DNA from: Candidatus Pacearchaeota archaeon
GTDB lineage: Archaea; Nanobdellota; Nanobdellia; UBA10117; JABICX01
DNA: 6,489 nt
Reading direction: 5' to 3'
NCBI GenBank assembly: GCA_017609995.1
Contig: JAFCCX010000020.1
Coordinates: 1-6,489, forward strand
A program made the translations under genes and the position numbers. Under the pieces are notes generated by a model. The model did no database searches, was not told the origin of the DNA, and saw nothing but the letters and a program-made list of their open reading frames with translations. Of this stretch, positions 3,895-6,489 are shown in pieces; the stretch's first letter is position 1; each line of letters begins with the position of its first letter.

Positions 3895-5055
3895 ATGATA
3901 GATATGAGTACGCCGAAAGGTATGAAAGATTATCTGCCTGAAGAGCAGATTTTGAGGGAGAAAGTCCTAGCTGTGCTAAGTTCAATTTTCGAGAAATATG
4001 GCTTCTCACCTTTAGACACACCAACAGTTGAGAAACTTGAGGTTCTAACTGTTAAAGGTGGTGGAGGTTCAGAAGTAGGCAAGGAAATCTTCACTTTGAA
4101 AGATAGAAAAGGAAGAAAACTAGGACTTAGATTTGATCTAACTGTTCCGCTAGCTAGAGTTGTTGCTTCAACTCCAACTATCCAACTTCCATTTAAGAGA
4201 TATCAAATTGGAAAAGTCTTTAGGCAAGAGTTTGGAACTAGAACTAGAGAGTTCTACCAATGTGATGTTGATACAGTTGGAACATCAGACCCAATGTCAG
4301 ATGCAGAAATGCTAGCAATTTCACAAGATGTTTTCAAAGCTCTTGGACTAAAAGTTACAATCAAGTATTCTAGCAGAACTTTGCTAAAGAAAATCTTGAC
4401 AGATGCAGGAGTTCCAGAAAGCAAACAAGTTCCATTAATCATGGAAATTGACAAACTGGAAAAAGGAACTGGAAAAGTTCCTCCAAAAATCTTGCGAGCA
4501 GTTAAGTCAGCAAAAGTTACAGATGATTCTTATTTAGATCAAATGTCAAAAATACTTAAGAAACTTGGAGTCAAAGCTGTTTTTGATCCAACACTAGCAA
4601 GAGGACTTGAATATTACACTGGACCTGTTTTTGAAGTTAGTTCAACAGAATACAAATCTTCAATTGCAGCTGGTGGAAGATATGACAAGTTACTAAAACA
4701 ACTTGGTGGACGAGACTTACCTGCAACAGGAATTTCATTTGGTTTAACAAGAATTTGTGAAATACTTTCAAAGAAAATGCAGAAACAAAAATCTGTTGCA
4801 CAAGTTCTTTTAATTCCAATTGGAACACAAATTGAATCTGCAAAAGTTGCTCAGCAACTTAGAGATGCTGGAGTTAAAGTAGACTTTTCACTTAAAGCAC
4901 CAAGTCGAGCTTTGACATATGCAAGTAAGTTAGGAATTCCTTATGCGGTCTTTGTCGGCGAGAAAGAACTGAAACAAGGAAAACTAAAACTAAAAGATAT
5001 GAAAACAGGAAAAGAAAATTTAGTTACAATTTCTCAACTAGTCAAGAATATTTAA
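3895..5055 (+). CDS. hisS: Histidyl-tRNA synthetase
   Basis: Class II synthetase that charges tRNA-His with histidine in the cytosol. Landmarks: TPKGMKDYLPEE at the N-terminus (6-17), RFDLTVPLAR (79-88), motif 2 with FRQEFGTRTREFYQCD (109-124), the histidine-binding RGLEYYTG (236-243), AAGGRYDKLL (258-267), motif 3 TGISFGLTR (278-286), and a C-terminal anticodon-binding domain from about 302 (VLLIPIG) to the end. At 386 aa it is somewhat shorter than the usual 410-430 aa, mostly through a small insertion domain between motif 2 and RGLEYYTG. Nothing essential appears missing. The start could be ATG 3895 (Shine-Dalgarno-led) or ATG 3904 (leaderless); the family's usual N-terminus fits either. 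The cognate tRNA-His lies 75 nt upstream. The last 18 nt overlap the convergent membrane-protein gene. Confidence 0.96.
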   Translation: MIDMSTPKGMKDYLPEEQILREKVLAVLSSIFEKYGFSPLDTPTVEKLEVLTVKGGGGSEVGKEIFTLKDRKGRKLGLRFDLTVPLARVVASTPTIQLPFKRYQIGKVFRQEFGTRTREFYQCDVDTVGTSDPMSDAEMLAISQDVFKALGLKVTIKYSSRTLLKKILTDAGVPESKQVPLIMEIDKLEKGTGKVPPKILRAVKSAKVTDDSYLDQMSKILKKLGVKAVFDPTLARGLEYYTGPVFEVSSTEYKSSIAAGGRYDKLLKQLGGRDLPATGISFGLTRICEILSKKMQKQKSVAQVLLIPIGTQIESAKVAQQLRDAGVKVDFSLKAPSRALTYASKLGIPYAVFVGEKELKQGKLKLKDMKTGKENLVTISQLVKNI

Positions 5056-5235
5056 TTTCTCATGTGTTGCTAATAAGAGTAAGAGACCGATAGTTATTGC
5101 ACTTACATAACGTAATGTAGCATTACTTGGGAAAAGATATAGATCAACTAATCCCCAGGTTCCTTTCCAGAAAAGAATAACAGCTACAGCAATTGCTAAA
5201 AGTCTAATAAATTTAAATTTCTTTTTCCTTCTCAT
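5038..5235 (-). CDS. Small two-helix membrane protein
   Basis: A 65-aa protein with a very basic N-terminus (MRRKKKFKF), a first hydrophobic helix at about 10-23 (LLAIAVAVILFW), a short amphipathic link carrying WKGTWGLVDLYLFP (23-36), and a second hydrophobic helix at about 41-57. By the positive-inside rule the N-terminus is cytoplasmic. The W-K-G-x-W-G-L-x-D-x-Y-L-F-P stretch looks like a conserved motif that I associate with small membrane proteins of unknown function in archaea and CPR bacteria; that recollection is not checked. It begins 1 nt after the corA stop (TGAAATG), with no Shine-Dalgarno sequence, so it is probably translated by coupling with corA, which suggests a related membrane role. 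Its last six codons overlap the end of hisS on the opposite strand. Confidence 0.75.
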   Translation of the reverse strand: MRRKKKFKFIRLLAIAVAVILFWKGTWGLVDLYLFPSNATLRYVSAITIGLLLLLATHEKLNILD

Positions 5236-5236
5236 T

Positions 5237-6202
5237 TCACAACCATTTGTTTTTCTTGAAATATATCCAAAGTGCTATAATAGATACAACCATCAATGTT
5301 AATGCAAAAGGATAACCAAGATACCAGCTAAGTTCTGGCATATTAAATGGTGAAGCGCCAGTAGCAATTGGCTGACCGAAGTTCATACCGTAGATGGACG
5401 CAATCATAGTTGGAATTAAAACAAAAGAACCAATTACAGTCATTCTCTTCATAACTCGATTCAATTGATTTGAAATTGTTGCTGAATGAAGTTCCAAAGC
5501 ACCTGTAAGCATTTCCTTATGAGAATTAACCATAGAAACCATTTGATTAATATCATCAGATAAGTCTATGAATCTTTGCAAATCTCTTTTTGTTAGAGTT
5601 AAGATATTATTCTTCTTAATTGAAGAAATAACTTCTCGGTTTCCGAGAAGAGATTGCTCAAAGAAAACCAATCGTTTCTTTAATTTGAAAATGAATTTTG
5701 AAGTAGTATGACCTGGATCTTCAAAAACCAGTTCTTCCATTTCTTCAATTTTTTTATCTAAATTAGAAATAGTTGCTAAGTAATTTGAATTAATCCGATC
5801 AATAAGTTTGTAAAGTATATCTGCAGCATGCCTGAAGTGAGAATCAGTTGCATTATGAACTTCATTTATCGCAGAAATTAGTTGTTTATGAACAGTTATG
5901 ACCTTATTACCAAGGATAAATATTCCAAGAGTTGTAACATCTGTGTGCTCATCTCTTGATAAAGGTGTTTTGATAATAACACCAATATAATTTTCGCCAG
6001 TCTTTACTCGCGGAACTTCATTTGGGTCAAGAGCATCTTCTAGATCAGAAAGCTCAATTCCTAAGTGTTTATTTAGCTTATCTATATCACTTTGAGAAGG
6101 GTTGTTAACATCTGTCCATACAATTCCAGGATGAGACTTCACATTATGTATCTCTAACCGCTTGTGCTTATGCTTATCAATATGAAGATTCTTAATCGGC
6201 AT
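5237..6202 (-). CDS. corA: CorA-family magnesium/cobalt channel
   Basis: Pentameric Mg2+ channel of the cell membrane. The 321-aa length is typical. The N-terminal cytosolic alpha/beta domain (about 1-125, with WTDVNNPS at 29-36) is followed by long helices (about 125-250) that form the stalk funnel, then TM1 (about 252-270), the signature YGMNF at 271-275 at the pore mouth, a short outer loop (about 276-293), and TM2 (about 296-315) with a basic tail KKNKWL. The Gly-Met-Asn motif is intact, so ion selection should be normal; whether Mg2+, Co2+ or Ni2+ is the main ion cannot be read from sequence. It lies 31 nt after leuS and has its own TATA box. The small membrane-protein gene follows after 1 nt, suggesting co-translation. 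Confidence 0.94.
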   Translation of the reverse strand: MPIKNLHIDKHKHKRLEIHNVKSHPGIVWTDVNNPSQSDIDKLNKHLGIELSDLEDALDPNEVPRVKTGENYIGVIIKTPLSRDEHTDVTTLGIFILGNKVITVHKQLISAINEVHNATDSHFRHAADILYKLIDRINSNYLATISNLDKKIEEMEELVFEDPGHTTSKFIFKLKKRLVFFEQSLLGNREVISSIKKNNILTLTKRDLQRFIDLSDDINQMVSMVNSHKEMLTGALELHSATISNQLNRVMKRMTVIGSFVLIPTMIASIYGMNFGQPIATGASPFNMPELSWYLGYPFALTLMVVSIIALWIYFKKNKWL

Positions 6203-6223
6203 AGAAATGTATATACTTTAGTA

Positions 6224-6231
6224 AATAAAAA
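6224..6231 (-). promoter_or_regulatory. TATA box for corA and the downstream membrane-protein gene
   Basis: Minus-strand TTTTTATT is centred 25.5 nt before the corA ATG at 6202 and sits in the 31-nt gap after leuS. Spacing predicts a leaderless corA message. A second TA-rich stretch (AGTATATAC, about 6208-6216) is too close to the ATG to serve as the TATA box. Confidence 0.5.
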
Positions 6232-6233
6232 GA

Positions 6234-6489
6234 TTACTCTAAATATATCGCTGGCCTTCCTGATTTGGCCTTTCCTGCTTTGTTTTCAGGATCATATCGA
6301 TTTTTGTCATTTATAGCAAAAACAGCTACTTTTGCAACAAATTCCTTGCTTAAGAAAGATTCAGCGTCCTTGTATCTCTTTAGTTCCGGAGGGATTACAT
6401 AGATGCAAATCTTCCGAGGTTTCTGCTTTACAATCTCAATAATATGTCGAATGTCATCCATTGCTTTTTGAATTGCTTCCTCAGCATTG
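6234..6489 (-). CDS. leuS: Leucyl-tRNA synthetase, C-terminal end only; 5' part beyond the right edge
   Basis: Class I synthetase that charges tRNA-Leu. The last 84 codons are visible and the frame is open through the edge (first whole codon ends at 6488). The segment DDIRHIIEIVKQKP then KICIYVIPPELKR (about visible residues 11-37) matches the end of the anticodon-binding helical domain of archaeal/eukaryotic-type LeuRS, where 'DI..IL.V.K.KP.K..IY.APEWK' is usual. The tail DAESFLSKEF followed by YDPENKAGKAKSGRPAIYLE matches the family's C-terminus, whose usual ending is PAIYIE. The archaeal-type linker between these two parts is normally several tens of residues longer, so this version looks compacted. 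An internal ATG at 6461 is not the gene start. The gene is followed by corA on the same strand. Confidence 0.88.
   Translation of the reverse strand, partial: NAEEAIQKAMDDIRHIIEIVKQKPRKICIYVIPPELKRYKDAESFLSKEFVAKVAVFAINDKNRYDPENKAGKAKSGRPAIYLE

Noticed and set aside
4254..4843. Two minus-strand open frames inside hisS
   Set aside because: Both oppose conserved HisRS regions (from motif 2 on, and the RGLEYYTG and GGRYD segments) and show no protein-like features of their own.
6234..6461. Complete 75-aa gene starting at ATG 6461
   Set aside because: The frame continues upstream to the window edge and the product matches the C-terminal end of LeuRS, so the ATG is internal.

Overview
The window reads as a compact, AT-rich archaeal genome, most likely a DPANN-type lineage. 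The reasons are an archaeal/eukaryotic-type primase small subunit beside a GINS subunit, a primase that carries a PriL-C-terminal-like domain on the same chain (the Nanoarchaeum-style arrangement), a tRNA-His with encoded G-1 and no encoded CCA, an archaeal-type LeuRS tail, and TATA boxes centred 25-29 nt upstream of start codons (leaderless transcripts). The lineage is an inference; no marker here fixes it to a phylum.

Layout, left to right. Positions 1-1569 (minus) hold a replication pair: a primase (priS fused to a PriL-CTD-like domain) whose last codons overlap the start of a GINS gene that runs off the left edge. Positions 1606-1749 (minus) hold a 47-codon ORF for a cysteine-bearing microprotein. 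It appears to share one palindromic TATA box with the divergent plus-strand gene at 1804-2766, a 320-aa protein that I read, tentatively, as a Nudix-like protein with a split and degenerate Nudix box. That gene converges, stop codon on stop codon, with a minimal family X DNA polymerase (2763-3245, minus), which is preceded by an unrecognised 96-aa gene (3273-3563, minus). Positions 3564-3744 hold divergent promoters and about 100 nt of probably transcribed, unassigned sequence with short hairpins. Then come tRNA-His(GTG) (3745-3819), a T-rich hairpin/terminator, and hisS (3895-5055, plus). The right end is a minus-strand run, leuS (3' end only) then corA then a 65-aa two-helix membrane protein, whose last codons overlap the end of hisS.

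Themes. The left half is replication and repair (primase, GINS, PolX-like polymerase). The right half is translation (tRNA-His with its cognate synthetase, LeuRS) plus a CorA-type Mg2+ channel. The gene ends are very tight: one 7-nt start/stop overlap, two convergent 3' overlaps and a 1-nt gap. The strongest anomaly is that the primase's PriL-CTD-like domain keeps its fold signatures but has none of the four cysteines expected to hold the [4Fe-4S] cluster. No mobile element, CRISPR array, rRNA or replication origin was seen.
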